A DNA stretch of 48,251 nt from a virus, in IMG/VR virus record IMGVR_UViG_3300030099_006253, positions 1 to 48,251 of that record, one strand, 5' to 3'. Of the stretch, positions 41,396 to 48,251 are shown one piece after another (position 1 is the stretch's first letter; each line of letters begins with the position of its first letter). The position numbers and the translations under genes were made by a program. The notes under the pieces are model-generated. The model did not search any database and was not told the DNA's origin. It was given only the letters and a program-made list of their open reading frames with translations.

Positions 41396-43066
41396 TTAGC
41401 TTTTGTATTGTTCAGGGTCCTTTTTCTTGTCTTCCTTATCGTTTTCAGCAGTAAGATCTTTCAGAAGATCCTCGATGCTAGAAAGAGCACTTGTTAAATC
41501 ATCCTGCTCCATCTCTTCCTCAGAATCTTCAGACTTGTCTTCAGCATCATCGGAGTCGTCTTTGGGATCTTCATCCTCGGCCTCCTTCTTCTCAGCTTTA
41601 TCTTCGTCTTTTACTTCTTTAGCAATGTCATCAGGATCCTTCTTATCAGCTTTCATAGGAACCTCAGAGTCGCTATTCATGTCATCGGGTGAGCCTAAAG
41701 ATTCTTCTTCAGATTGGTCTTCAGATTGATCTTCTTGGTCTTCAACCTCATCCGACACTTTCTCAACAGCAGGGACCAGCATTTTTAAAACTTTTCCTAT
41801 CTTACCAAGATCCTCGCCAACCTTGCTAAAGTCCATGTAATCAGCGAGTTGAGATTCATTTAAAGATTGATTGTAACCAGCTTCATTAAATAATTCATTA
41901 ATAAAATCAGCAAGATCAATGGACTCTGCTCCGCTCTTAACCTGAAGGATATCAACAAACTCGTTTAAAGTTTTTTGAACGATAGAATCCGTAGGAGAAT
42001 GATCAGCAATCGTCTTAAGTATTTCAGCCTCAGTCATAAGTAATGTTTTGAAAGTAGGAACTTCATCTAACTTACGAACATCAATGCCATATTTCTCGTT
42101 GAGAACACTTATCACATAAGACTTGACTGGTTTCTTCATTTCAAATATCTTAGAAACGAAAGAGTTTAAATCCTTATTCTTAATCGACACTTCATTCATT
42201 GATAATGAATTTCTAAGTATGCTGGCAAGTTGCTTCTTGCTTGCGAGTGCGAAATAAGGGACATCAGAAACAACTTGAGCCACTTGATGTCTAATATTGT
42301 CCTCATCACTTTCAAAGATCATCGCAGCCAAGTCTTGCATTGCTGTATTGCTGATCCAGATCTTGTCAAAGCTTTGGCGAGCTTCAAGTAATTCTTTCTG
42401 AATTAACTCTTTTCTGCAAAGGTATTCGTAGAGGCTGTTCTTGCCGATTGTTTTAACCTCAAATTGTTTCTCCTCTGCAAGTTGCTCAATGGTTTTCTTG
42501 GGAAGATCAAAAGAAGCTGCGACCAAGGTTGAGAGTTTAACACCGTTTCTGATATCAGAGGATTCAGAAACTAAGTTTTTCTCAGTAAGGAAATTTACGA
42601 TTTGATCTCTAATTTCATTAACTCTTTTGAACTCTTTTGAAGTAACAATGTTGCCTTGATCCCCAAATCTTTCGACTTTTTCTTGAAGTCTTTTGCTTAT
42701 CCTATCGTAGGAGAGCTTAGTCTCATACAATGAGAGAATATTGTTGAAAGAATTATCTGCTTTGTTATAATCGCTTTCAATAAGGCTGAACAAAAGATTA
42801 GATATCTTTTTTGAGGTTATACTCTCAAAAGATTTTTGATCTTCTAAAACAGAAGAATCCTCCACAACAATCTTATTCAGTTTTATCGTTGGGCTAAAGG
42901 TGTATTCACCACTTATGACGGATCCGTTTTCAGTCAAATAAGTAGCTTTTCCACTTTCAACGTTAAAAAGCTCTACATTTTCTCTAAGAGTGCGAGCCAA
43001 GTAATCACCAATCTTAAGTAAGTTGCTGAACTCTTTTCCTCTGTTTTCTATAAGGTTAGTTAACAT
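41396..43066 (-). CDS. Head-region protein with long acidic C-terminal tail, 556 aa
   Basis: Residues 1-440 are mostly helical with scattered strands ('GSVISGEYTFSPTIKLNKIV', 'YAQV'-like helices absent). Residues about 455-556 are an Asp/Glu/Lys/Ser-rich tail (EDQEDQSEDQSEEESLGSPD and onwards) interrupted by one amphipathic helix 'LTSALSSIEDLLKDLTAEND'. I do not recognise a family. The acidic tail recalls prohead core proteins (gp67). The gene directly follows the portal gene, so a portal-associated core, initiator or internal head protein is a reasonable inference. It is preceded by a 45-nt gap holding CTAAATAA, a candidate late promoter, and lacks a strong Shine-Dalgarno. Confidence 0.65.
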   Translation of the reverse strand: MLTNLIENRGKEFSNLLKIGDYLARTLRENVELFNVESGKATYLTENGSVISGEYTFSPTIKLNKIVVEDSSVLEDQKSFESITSKKISNLLFSLIESDYNKADNSFNNILSLYETKLSYDRISKRLQEKVERFGDQGNIVTSKEFKRVNEIRDQIVNFLTEKNLVSESSDIRNGVKLSTLVAASFDLPKKTIEQLAEEKQFEVKTIGKNSLYEYLCRKELIQKELLEARQSFDKIWISNTAMQDLAAMIFESDEDNIRHQVAQVVSDVPYFALASKKQLASILRNSLSMNEVSIKNKDLNSFVSKIFEMKKPVKSYVISVLNEKYGIDVRKLDEVPTFKTLLMTEAEILKTIADHSPTDSIVQKTLNEFVDILQVKSGAESIDLADFINELFNEAGYNQSLNESQLADYMDFSKVGEDLGKIGKVLKMLVPAVEKVSDEVEDQEDQSEDQSEEESLGSPDDMNSDSEVPMKADKKDPDDIAKEVKDEDKAEKKEAEDEDPKDDSDDAEDKSEDSEEEMEQDDLTSALSSIEDLLKDLTAENDKEDKKKDPEQYKS

Positions 43067-43087
43067 GGTATAAATTCTTTATCAAAA

Positions 43088-43095
43088 TTATTTAG
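43088..43095 (-). promoter_or_regulatory. Candidate late promoter element before the 556-aa gene
   Basis: The minus strand reads CTAAATAA in the 45-nt gap between the portal gene end (43112) and the next start (43066), 21 nt before the ATG. It matches the CTAAATA element upstream of gp22 and resembles T4 TATAAATA. Confidence 0.45.
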
Positions 43096-43111
43096 ACTTC
43101 CTTTGACGGTC

Positions 43112-44866
43112 TTATTTATTAAAATGCTTTCTCTTAGATATATCCTCCAGGAGATTAAGCAGTTCAACATCACAATCTGCCTCTAAAGCAAGAGACTTCA
43201 TACTTTCTATATCTAAAGATTCGGGTTGAGGCTCAGGTCCCTTGGGGGATTCCTCTGGTGGCCCAGGTGGTGGGGGAGGAGCCCCAGGAGCCCCAGGAGC
43301 CTGAGCCATGGCTCCAAACACAGGGTCATTTTGATCTTTTTCAAGGCCACTCTTCATCTGAGAGATTTCCTCATCCGAAAGCTGATAGTAATCTTTGTAG
43401 ATTTTCTCCATGGGGAAAATTCCTAGCCCCTTTACAGCTTGTACGACCCTCGCCTTCTGTTCATCTGTATCTAGCTGTCTTTTAAGAGCCATATCAGACG
43501 GGGCAGGTAGTTTAATTCTGACAGATTCAATGAGGGTGTTCGGAAATCCACGAAGCATTAAGTGCCTTTTTGCTAAAGTTTCTAACCCAATCTCTAAAGA
43601 TTTTTGAATTCTGCCAATGACTCTAGCAAACTTAACATCTAACTGAGCTAGGTTTGCTTTCTTTTCAGGTGCATTATCTTTCTCTACGATATAATCCTTA
43701 GGAATTTTCATAGCAGCTAACAATTTATCTCTGAAATATTTTACGTCATCCACTTCACCAAGGTTGTCGGCACCAGGAAGAGTGTCGATCTTGGTCCCCG
43801 AGCCTCTTCCGTTTACGGCAATGTAGAAATCTTCATCAGCAGCTAAAGCGTTATAATTCTCTTCTATGTTCCCCGTCGAATTGTTGTAGCTCTTGTTCTT
43901 CTTGAACTTATCCATCTGCTTCTTAATATGCATTTCAGCCTTAGAAGAAGGAAGAGAGCCTGTGTCAATATAGAATATACGCCTTTCGGGGGCTCTCACC
44001 AGACGATAGATAAGCATGGCGTCTTCCATCATCTTAAGACTCTTATAAGTAACTCTGGCCGCTGCTGCTACAGATTTACCATAAGGATAGTGAGTGGGGT
44101 CTGAAGTGTGTAATCTAAAGTGAACTATCTGACCTGGATCTAAGGAAATCATTCTAGAGTCATCCAAGGTCGGTCCTATTGAACCGTAACTCCCCCAATC
44201 TCCCTTTTTAGGAACTTCTTGCAAAAACCTTTTAAGGTAACCAAATTCATCTTCTACTCGGAAGATGTAGCTAGGGTTCAAGACCTTAATTCTTTGAATT
44301 CCTGATTTAGCGTTGTTTAAGTCGATAATAGTTTCAATAAACATGTCACCATACTTAACAACATTTCTAGAGATATCCCAAAGATATCGAGTCATGCTGA
44401 CTTGATCAAACATATCAGCAATTTCTTTTTTTACCATGGCATCGTCGGTAACAATGTCCCACGGAGTTCCGTCAATATTTTCTTGGGTAGTGTCGTCACT
44501 GTAAATGTCAAAAGCAGAGGATATTTCAGGATATCCATCCATATCCTCATATTCCTTGTATCTTTTCTTTCGATCATACTCTAACTGAGGTAGAATTGGA
44601 TAAGAACTCTTGGAGTAACCAAACTCAGTTGGTATCTTTACCGTCTGATTAGCCTGAACAGCATCCCCCTGAAGAGGTTTCGGAGGGGCAACTGATTTTT
44701 TATTTATGGGGTCAATGTATTGGGCATCTTCGTAGTCCTCTACCTCTCTGGAGAAAAACTTCTTGAAAAATCTACCAATAAGTCCAAAAGGTTTATTATA
44801 AGGACCCTGAGGATTGTCGAATTGCGTGTATCCTTCCGCGCCTTCTCTTATTTTCCTATCAGCCAT
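43112..44866 (-). CDS. 20: gp20-like portal protein
   Basis: The 584-residue protein follows T4 gp20 closely in layout. Around 105-180, 'KRYKEYEDMDGYPEISSAFD', 'IYSDDTTQ' and 'SRNVVKYGDMFIETIID' are family hallmarks. Further on come 'VLNPSYIFRVEDEFGYLKRF', 'IVHFRLHTSDPTHYPYGKSV' and 'LVRAPERRIFYID', the channel-lining region. The portal dodecamer occupies one capsid vertex, nucleates prohead assembly and docks the gp17 motor. The C-terminal 80 residues include a Pro/Gly-rich linker (APGAPGAPPPPPGPPEESP) and a final amphipathic helix, which are not typical of T4. The start overlaps the end of the terminase gene by 19 nt. Confidence 0.93.
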   Translation of the reverse strand: MADRKIREGAEGYTQFDNPQGPYNKPFGLIGRFFKKFFSREVEDYEDAQYIDPINKKSVAPPKPLQGDAVQANQTVKIPTEFGYSKSSYPILPQLEYDRKKRYKEYEDMDGYPEISSAFDIYSDDTTQENIDGTPWDIVTDDAMVKKEIADMFDQVSMTRYLWDISRNVVKYGDMFIETIIDLNNAKSGIQRIKVLNPSYIFRVEDEFGYLKRFLQEVPKKGDWGSYGSIGPTLDDSRMISLDPGQIVHFRLHTSDPTHYPYGKSVAAAARVTYKSLKMMEDAMLIYRLVRAPERRIFYIDTGSLPSSKAEMHIKKQMDKFKKNKSYNNSTGNIEENYNALAADEDFYIAVNGRGSGTKIDTLPGADNLGEVDDVKYFRDKLLAAMKIPKDYIVEKDNAPEKKANLAQLDVKFARVIGRIQKSLEIGLETLAKRHLMLRGFPNTLIESVRIKLPAPSDMALKRQLDTDEQKARVVQAVKGLGIFPMEKIYKDYYQLSDEEISQMKSGLEKDQNDPVFGAMAQAPGAPGAPPPPPGPPEESPKGPEPQPESLDIESMKSLALEADCDVELLNLLEDISKRKHFNK

Positions 44867-46413
44867 TTAATATTCTCTTCTGTAAGTTCATCTTTAGATG
44901 TCTTTACCTTATATGTATAAGCGGACTGTATGGCCGGTGGGATATAAGTTTCATCTTCTGACTTTTCTATGAAGGCATTTCCTCTTAAGTTGTTAAAAAC
45001 ATTGATCCCAGTGGCAAATGACATAATTAAATCATCATGACAGTTGCTATCTGGCTTGACCTTACCCGTAGTGGGGTCAATAATGAAGGTTAGTAACTCT
45101 CCAATCAGCCTTTCAGAGTTAATTAAAACTTTACCTGCCCTGATATTATGCTCAAGATCAGCAAGTAAATTTTCTTTATTTTTCTGAGTTATCATCATTC
45201 CTATTTGCCGCGACTCATCCATCATCAGGTTTTCATACTCTAGTTCATCCTGTAAAAAATATATTAAATTATTACCAATACCATTTCTTTCAGGGCATAC
45301 AAAAGCGGTGTTGTAAAGCCTACCCTCATCTGCTATAATCTTGGCGAACTCATTTATTGGGGTTCTGTTGGAGTAGAATTCTGCAACTTGCTTACCATTA
45401 TAGATGTCAATAATATGGAAGGCTGAATAATCTCTTTCTCGACCAATAGAGGGGTCAGCAGCCAAAACATATTCATGATTCGGCTGTGGATCTTCCCAAA
45501 TCCTCATTCTATTGTTGTATTTTATCCAATAGTCCTTATTACAATTTTCTTTAAGATTTTTAAGAATCTCTCCTTCAATATAGGTCTCACCTGTTCCTAG
45601 AAAGCTAGCTTCATATTCTTGTAGCCATTCTTTATAGCTGTGTTTACGTCTTGTTTGTTCTTCCCACTTATCAACATTGATAGGAGGATTACAAGCCTCC
45701 ATCTGCTCATATAACCATTCAAAACCTTTGTGTCTTTTGTATTCAGGATGCTCTTGCCAAGTAATATCGATTGGGTGAAACCCATTATCACCCTCTAAGG
45801 CTTGAGTGTACATTTTGTGGAACCAATTCCCGATACCATTAACTGTGGAGAGACACACCACACGCCCGCCTGTGGACGTTGTAGGCCCTACAGCAGCCCA
45901 AATAGTATCAATATGCTCGATAAATGCTGCCTCATCTAAGATGAGAAGAGAAGCTGATATGGAACGTCCTGATTGCTTTCCTGAGGCCTTTGATTGAATA
46001 GAAGAACCGTTTTCAAAGGATAACGTGTGATCATTATCTCTCGTTGTCTTAGGCTTCATCCAGAAAGGCAATTCCTCATACATGATTTTAATACGAGAAA
46101 TAACTTCTTTGGCTTCCGCATCACCTTTGGATAAAATTGCAACTCTCTTATTGGTCCCGAAAAGACAAAAGTGAAGTGCATAAGCAGCCATTAAAGTTGT
46201 GCATCCCGCCTGCCTAAACTTCCTAAGAATGGTGAGACGATAATCTTGGAACTCGTCTAAAATTCTAGATTGGAAAGGGTAAAGTTTAAAGTTCACCATT
46301 CCCCTCATCGGGTGTACTACCTTAATGTAGTTATTTGTAAAATATTCGCAATCATGAGAGCATTTCTTAAATTCGTCTGCAATCCTCTCAAGCTCTTCAC
46401 TATTATTAATCAT
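44848..46413 (-). CDS. 17: gp17-like terminase large subunit with atypical Walker A
   Basis: The 521-residue protein has an N-terminal ATPase and a C-terminal RNase H-type nuclease. Walker B is 'SLLILDEAAFI' (D160, E161). The coupling motif region 'VVCLSTVNGIGNWFHKMY' follows. Nuclease acidic residues are D320 in 'YVLAADPSIGRERDYSAFHI', probably E375, and D460/D461 in 'NCHDDLIMSFA'. The P-loop reads 'LRKFRQAGCTT' (64-73), with Cys71 where T4 has the lysine of GKTT. The enzyme translocates DNA through the portal and makes headful cuts. The gene begins one base from a divergent glycosyltransferase start, so its promoter must lie inside that gene. Confidence 0.93.
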   Translation of the reverse strand: MINNSEELERIADEFKKCSHDCEYFTNNYIKVVHPMRGMVNFKLYPFQSRILDEFQDYRLTILRKFRQAGCTTLMAAYALHFCLFGTNKRVAILSKGDAEAKEVISRIKIMYEELPFWMKPKTTRDNDHTLSFENGSSIQSKASGKQSGRSISASLLILDEAAFIEHIDTIWAAVGPTTSTGGRVVCLSTVNGIGNWFHKMYTQALEGDNGFHPIDITWQEHPEYKRHKGFEWLYEQMEACNPPINVDKWEEQTRRKHSYKEWLQEYEASFLGTGETYIEGEILKNLKENCNKDYWIKYNNRMRIWEDPQPNHEYVLAADPSIGRERDYSAFHIIDIYNGKQVAEFYSNRTPINEFAKIIADEGRLYNTAFVCPERNGIGNNLIYFLQDELEYENLMMDESRQIGMMITQKNKENLLADLEHNIRAGKVLINSERLIGELLTFIIDPTTGKVKPDSNCHDDLIMSFATGINVFNNLRGNAFIEKSEDETYIPPAIQSAYTYKVKTSKDELTEENIKWLIGK

Positions 46414-46414
46414 A

Positions 46415-47131
46415 ATGATTTACTTCTCTGTATGTAGTAGAAAAGAAAAACAACCTAAATCACTCAGTAAGTTAATTAATTACTGTAGAAAGAATGAAGC
46501 TTTAGGTATTCAAGTCTGCTACAACTCCAACTCTATTTATCAAGGACACAAAGAGAATATAAGTTTCTTTAAGCCATCTCCATTAGAGTATGGTGATATT
46601 ATAGTTCTTTGCCACGATGACATTGATATCATAACCCCTGCTGAAGAATTAATTGAATACCTGAGAATAGCTAGGAAACCTGGAGTAGGATTTGTAGGCC
46701 TAGCGGGAGGATGTCACTTGCCTCCAGATGGGGCTTGGTGGAACTCAAGAGCAAGCGGTGACGCAAGAGGATTTGTATTTCAAGGAGAAAATAGGGAGAC
46801 CATGAAACCAAATTATTTCGGAGAGAGTGGTCAAGTCCTGGTTATGGACGGGTGCTTCATGGCTACTACTTATGGTAACCTTAAAAAGATCGGCATTGAT
46901 CAGCCTGAATACCTAGAAACAGGGTGGGACTTCTATGATATACATTTAACTTACAAAGCATACCTAGAAGGATTTACCAACTACACCGTTCCTATTGTTG
47001 CAATGCATGAATCTCCTGGTATAATGAGAGAGGGGTGGTTTAAAGCAAAAGAAAAATTCTTAAGGCATCACGCAGATACATTACAGCACGCTAAAATTAT
47101 AAAAGATAAAACTCATGGATTACCTAACTAG
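46415..47131 (+). CDS. GT-A type glycosyltransferase
   Basis: The 238-residue protein has a Rossmann-like N-terminus, 'DIIVLCHDDIDII' (HDD at 67-69, the DxD-type metal site), 'VLVMDGCFMATTYGNLKKIG' (D145) and 'TGWDFYDIHLTYKAYLEGF' with a following 'AMHESPG' (H198). This is the order found in glycosyltransferase family 2-like phage enzymes. It lacks membrane segments. Phage enzymes of this kind often modify DNA, virion proteins or host surface sugars; the acceptor cannot be told here. No Shine-Dalgarno precedes the ATG, which lies one base from the terminase start. TATTAA ends 5 nt upstream. Confidence 0.8.
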   Translation: MIYFSVCSRKEKQPKSLSKLINYCRKNEALGIQVCYNSNSIYQGHKENISFFKPSPLEYGDIIVLCHDDIDIITPAEELIEYLRIARKPGVGFVGLAGGCHLPPDGAWWNSRASGDARGFVFQGENRETMKPNYFGESGQVLVMDGCFMATTYGNLKKIGIDQPEYLETGWDFYDIHLTYKAYLEGFTNYTVPIVAMHESPGIMREGWFKAKEKFLRHHADTLQHAKIIKDKTHGLPN

Positions 47132-47477
47132 CACTTTTATTTGGATTCTAGGAACATTTGGGATGGCGACTATTATCGTCAACTCTCAAATCATGCTCCC
47201 TCTGAGGAACTTTCTAACTTACTCAAAGCTAACTCAAGACGAGGAAGGCAATTACAAAGAGGTCGTTGAAAGGAAGTTTAAGTTTTTTGGCAAACTTATA
47301 AACTGTATCCTATGCATGGGATTCTGGAGTGGACTTTTCTGGGGATTACTTTATTGGCATCCATTCTCTAAATGCGAAGCTCCCTACCTATTAGATGCAC
47401 TGTTCGCAGGCTGCTTCGGAGCCGCGACTACTTGGATTATCTATCTTAAGGTCTATCCCCTTATGCAAGGAAAATGA
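47115..47477 (+). CDS. Small multipass membrane protein with CxxC (DUF1360-like)
   Basis: The 120-residue protein has three hydrophobic segments at about 6-28, 62-81 and 91-111. The second begins 'LINCILCMGFWSGLFWGLLY' (C64, C67, W71, G73), which resembles the CxxCxxFWxG signature of DUF1360-type membrane proteins found in phages and bacteria. The function of that family is unknown to me. Residues 36-58 form a charged cytoplasmic or periplasmic loop. The gene overlaps the glycosyltransferase by 17 nt and is probably co-transcribed with it. Confidence 0.68.
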   Translation: MDYLTSTFIWILGTFGMATIIVNSQIMLPLRNFLTYSKLTQDEEGNYKEVVERKFKFFGKLINCILCMGFWSGLFWGLLYWHPFSKCEAPYLLDALFAGCFGAATTWIIYLKVYPLMQGK

Positions 47478-47589
47478 GGGTAGTCAACACCCAGATGCAC
47501 AGTTAGTGACAGGCCTGATACCAAACTTAATTCTCAGTAACACAAAATTATATAGTTCAAAATTTTTATAAAAACTAATATAATATAGT
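47478..47589 (+). promoter_or_regulatory. Intergenic region with sigma70-like promoter adjoining an ATG
   Basis: This is 112 nt of non-coding DNA. GGGT(7 nt)ACCC just after the upstream stop is a weak hairpin without a T-run. A TTCAAA, 17 nt and TATAAT (47579-47584) set matches sigma70 spacing. The TATAAT ends 5 nt before the ATG at 47590, so the transcript would start at or next to the start codon. There is no Shine-Dalgarno. Confidence 0.58.
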
Positions 47590-47844
47590 ATGGAAGTCTT
47601 TGGAATAATCGTTGATTGTGTTACAATGCTGTTCGTAACGTGCAGCTTTGTAGTCCTTCTTGAGATAGCTAATCGTCTCAAGTCGAATGACAATAGATTC
47701 GATAAGATATACGAGAAAAGCTCATGCCCTCCCCATATCAAATCAAACAAATACTTTTGGAAAGCCTTAGGCAAGATGTTTCGAGAAAAGCTCTCAACTT
47801 CATCGCAAAAACTAAAGAGCCAGAAGAAAAAGAATACGATATAA
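47590..47844 (+). CDS. Small single-pass membrane protein, 84 aa
   Basis: Residues 4-27 form a hydrophobic helix (FGIIVDCVTMLFVTCSFVVL), followed by a polar, Lys-rich tail. It is preceded by the best sigma70-like promoter in the window. Its last 121 nt overlap the next ORF in another frame. The C-terminal Ser/Lys-rich part has low complexity and could be a consequence of that overlap. The family is not recognised. Confidence 0.52.
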   Translation: MEVFGIIVDCVTMLFVTCSFVVLLEIANRLKSNDNRFDKIYEKSSCPPHIKSNKYFWKALGKMFREKLSTSSQKLKSQKKKNTI

Positions 47845-47996
47845 TCGCTGTTCGCAACGTATCCTATCTGTTTACACCAAGAGAATACGAAAAACTTGCG
47901 AAAGACTGGAAATGGGCTACAGGCGATGAGATTCCAGTCTCATTAGAAGAAGCTTTAGATTATATGGAAAACGACTTGACGCAACGGGACTCCTAA
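47724..47996 (+). CDS. Small hypothetical protein, 90 aa
   Basis: The protein reads as a compact alpha/beta domain: helix 'QIKQILLESLRQDVSRKALN', strand 'EYDIIAVRNVSYLFTPREYE', helix, and an acidic end. A GAGAAAAG stretch lies shortly before the ATG. It overlaps the 84-aa gene by 121 nt. The ordered secondary-structure pattern argues that it is real. The stop codon lies within GGGACTCCTAAA, a 12-mer repeated 31 nt downstream. Confidence 0.6.
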   Translation: MPSPYQIKQILLESLRQDVSRKALNFIAKTKEPEEKEYDIIAVRNVSYLFTPREYEKLAKDWKWATGDEIPVSLEEALDYMENDLTQRDS

Positions 47997-48071
47997 AAGT
48001 ATATGATTCTTTTTTTGGGACTCCTAAACCTATTTGACCTCCTTTTTAAATTCATGAGACACAAGGTATGG

Positions 48072-48083
48072 GGGCCTAGGCCC
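48072..48083. repeat. 12-bp perfect palindrome GGGCCTAGGCCC
   Basis: This fully self-complementary GC-rich 12-mer in non-coding DNA lies about 60 nt upstream of a sigma70-like promoter. It could be a protein-binding site or a cruciform/terminator stem; no T-run follows. Confidence 0.6.
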
Positions 48084-48140
48084 TGGATCGTTCCATCGGA
48101 GTCCCGCAACTTTTTCCGGTGCCATACTAAAGAAAGGCGC

Positions 48141-48168
48141 TTGCATTGGTCGATAGAATGTGTAGAAT
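48141..48168 (+). promoter_or_regulatory. Strong sigma70-like promoter at the right edge
   Basis: TTGCAT (48141-48146), 16 nt, and TAGAAT (48163-48168) sit 7 nt before an ATG at 48176. A second TAGAAT at 48154-48159 precedes it. The expected start site coincides with the ATG, again implying a leaderless message. This is a typical host-RNA-polymerase early promoter and suggests that the early region begins here. Confidence 0.62.
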
Positions 48169-48175
48169 GGTAAGC

Positions 48176-48251
48176 ATGAGCAAGAGAGATAAGAGCTTGG
48201 TTTGCGACGTTGTCCTGGGCTTCCTGTGCCCGCCTGTCCTGTTGGGCAAGC
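48176..48251 (+). CDS. Start of a small, possibly membrane, protein (cut by window edge)
   Basis: Twenty-five codons are visible: MSKRDKSLVCDVVLGFLC followed by PPVLLGK. A charged N-terminus leads into a hydrophobic stretch with a Pro-Pro, loosely like small PMP3/YqaE-type proteolipids, but too little is visible to assign. It is more G+C rich than the genes to its left. The evidence is the promoter directly upstream and the open frame to the edge. Confidence 0.42.
   Translation, partial: MSKRDKSLVCDVVLGFLCPPVLLGK

Larger units (their letters stand above)
47997..48175. other. Non-coding junction with inverted repeats
   Basis: No credible ORF is seen in these 179 nt. GGGACTCCTAAA occurs at 47986-47997 and 48017-48028, and its core is inverted (GGAGTCCC) at 48098-48105, so an 8-bp stem could close a 73-nt loop. 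Inside that loop lies a perfect palindrome GGGCCTAGGCCC (48072-48083). A seven-T run (48010-48016) lies between the direct repeats. It is richer in G+C than the genes to its left. Confidence 0.6.

Noticed and set aside
47484-47774. 96-aa minus-strand ORF
   Set aside because: It spans a promoter region and lies antisense to two better-supported plus-strand genes, and has no Shine-Dalgarno.
48006-48028. T-run as an intrinsic terminator
   Set aside because: No GC-rich hairpin lies immediately upstream of the seven Ts, so it does not meet the intrinsic terminator pattern.
1-48251. tRNA genes, insertion sequences, integrase or attachment sites
   Set aside because: I read both strands for cloverleaf-like segments, transposase or integrase motifs and long terminal inverted repeats and found none that I could support.

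Overview
This window is most likely part of a lytic, T4-like (Straboviridae/Kyanoviridae-type) marine myovirus genome. The evidence is recognisable homologues of the T4 morphogenesis set: gp17 terminase, gp20 portal, gp21 protease, gp22 scaffold, gp23 capsid, gp5, gp6, gp25, gp26, gp48, gp53 and tape-measure-like proteins. They sit with replication/recombination proteins (UvsW helicase, gp61-type primase, RecB/Cas4-type nuclease) in an AT-rich, gene-dense sequence where stops and starts routinely overlap. Several proteins match types I know from cyanophages and other marine T4-like phages: fibre N-termini, the DxSxDG loop on the protease and the basic CPKGKAAAKRK protein. No photosynthesis or other host-indicating auxiliary gene is visible, so the host cannot be named.

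Layout. Positions 1-5173 (minus strand) hold the head-assembly cluster in T4 order: acidic gp67-like core protein, a gp68-position protein, a small basic protein, gp21-like protease with a long extension, a coiled-coil membrane protein, a very basic Cys-containing protein, gp22-like scaffold and gp23-like capsid (cut by the left edge). Positions 5258-33353 (minus) form one almost gapless tail/baseplate operon. In transcription order it runs: 149-aa protein, tape measure, gp48-type tube initiator, gp53-like wedge, giant hub candidate, gp5-type spike without lysozyme, LamG-like protein, gp25, gp6, gp7/gpI-like, two small structural proteins, beta-helix spike, large fibre/baseplate protein, Cys-rich structural protein and PAAR tip. 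Positions 33424-39085 alternate strands: plus-strand replication/recombination genes are interleaved with a minus-strand nuclease, a 314-aa structural protein and a gp26-like assembly protein that carries a convincing programmed -1 frameshift. Positions 39074-46413 (minus) hold a repeat-bearing fibre, an acidic-tailed protein, portal and large terminase. Positions 46415-47996 (plus) hold a glycosyltransferase and small membrane or hypothetical proteins. The window ends in about 180 bp of non-coding DNA with inverted repeats, a sigma70-like promoter and the start of a small truncated ORF.

The minus-strand genes build the virion: prohead core and capsid, packaging motor on the portal, contractile tail with tape measure, baseplate, spike and fibres. 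The plus-strand genes look like early/middle genes. Two regulatory patterns stand out. Plus-strand operon-leading genes lack a Shine-Dalgarno sequence and carry a TATA-like hexamer only 5-8 nt before the ATG, which suggests leaderless early mRNAs. Several minus-strand late units have a CT(A/G)AAATA-like element upstream, resembling the T4 late promoter TATAAATA. Sheath, tube, neck and tail-terminator genes (gp18, gp19, gp13, gp14, gp15, gp3) are not in this window.
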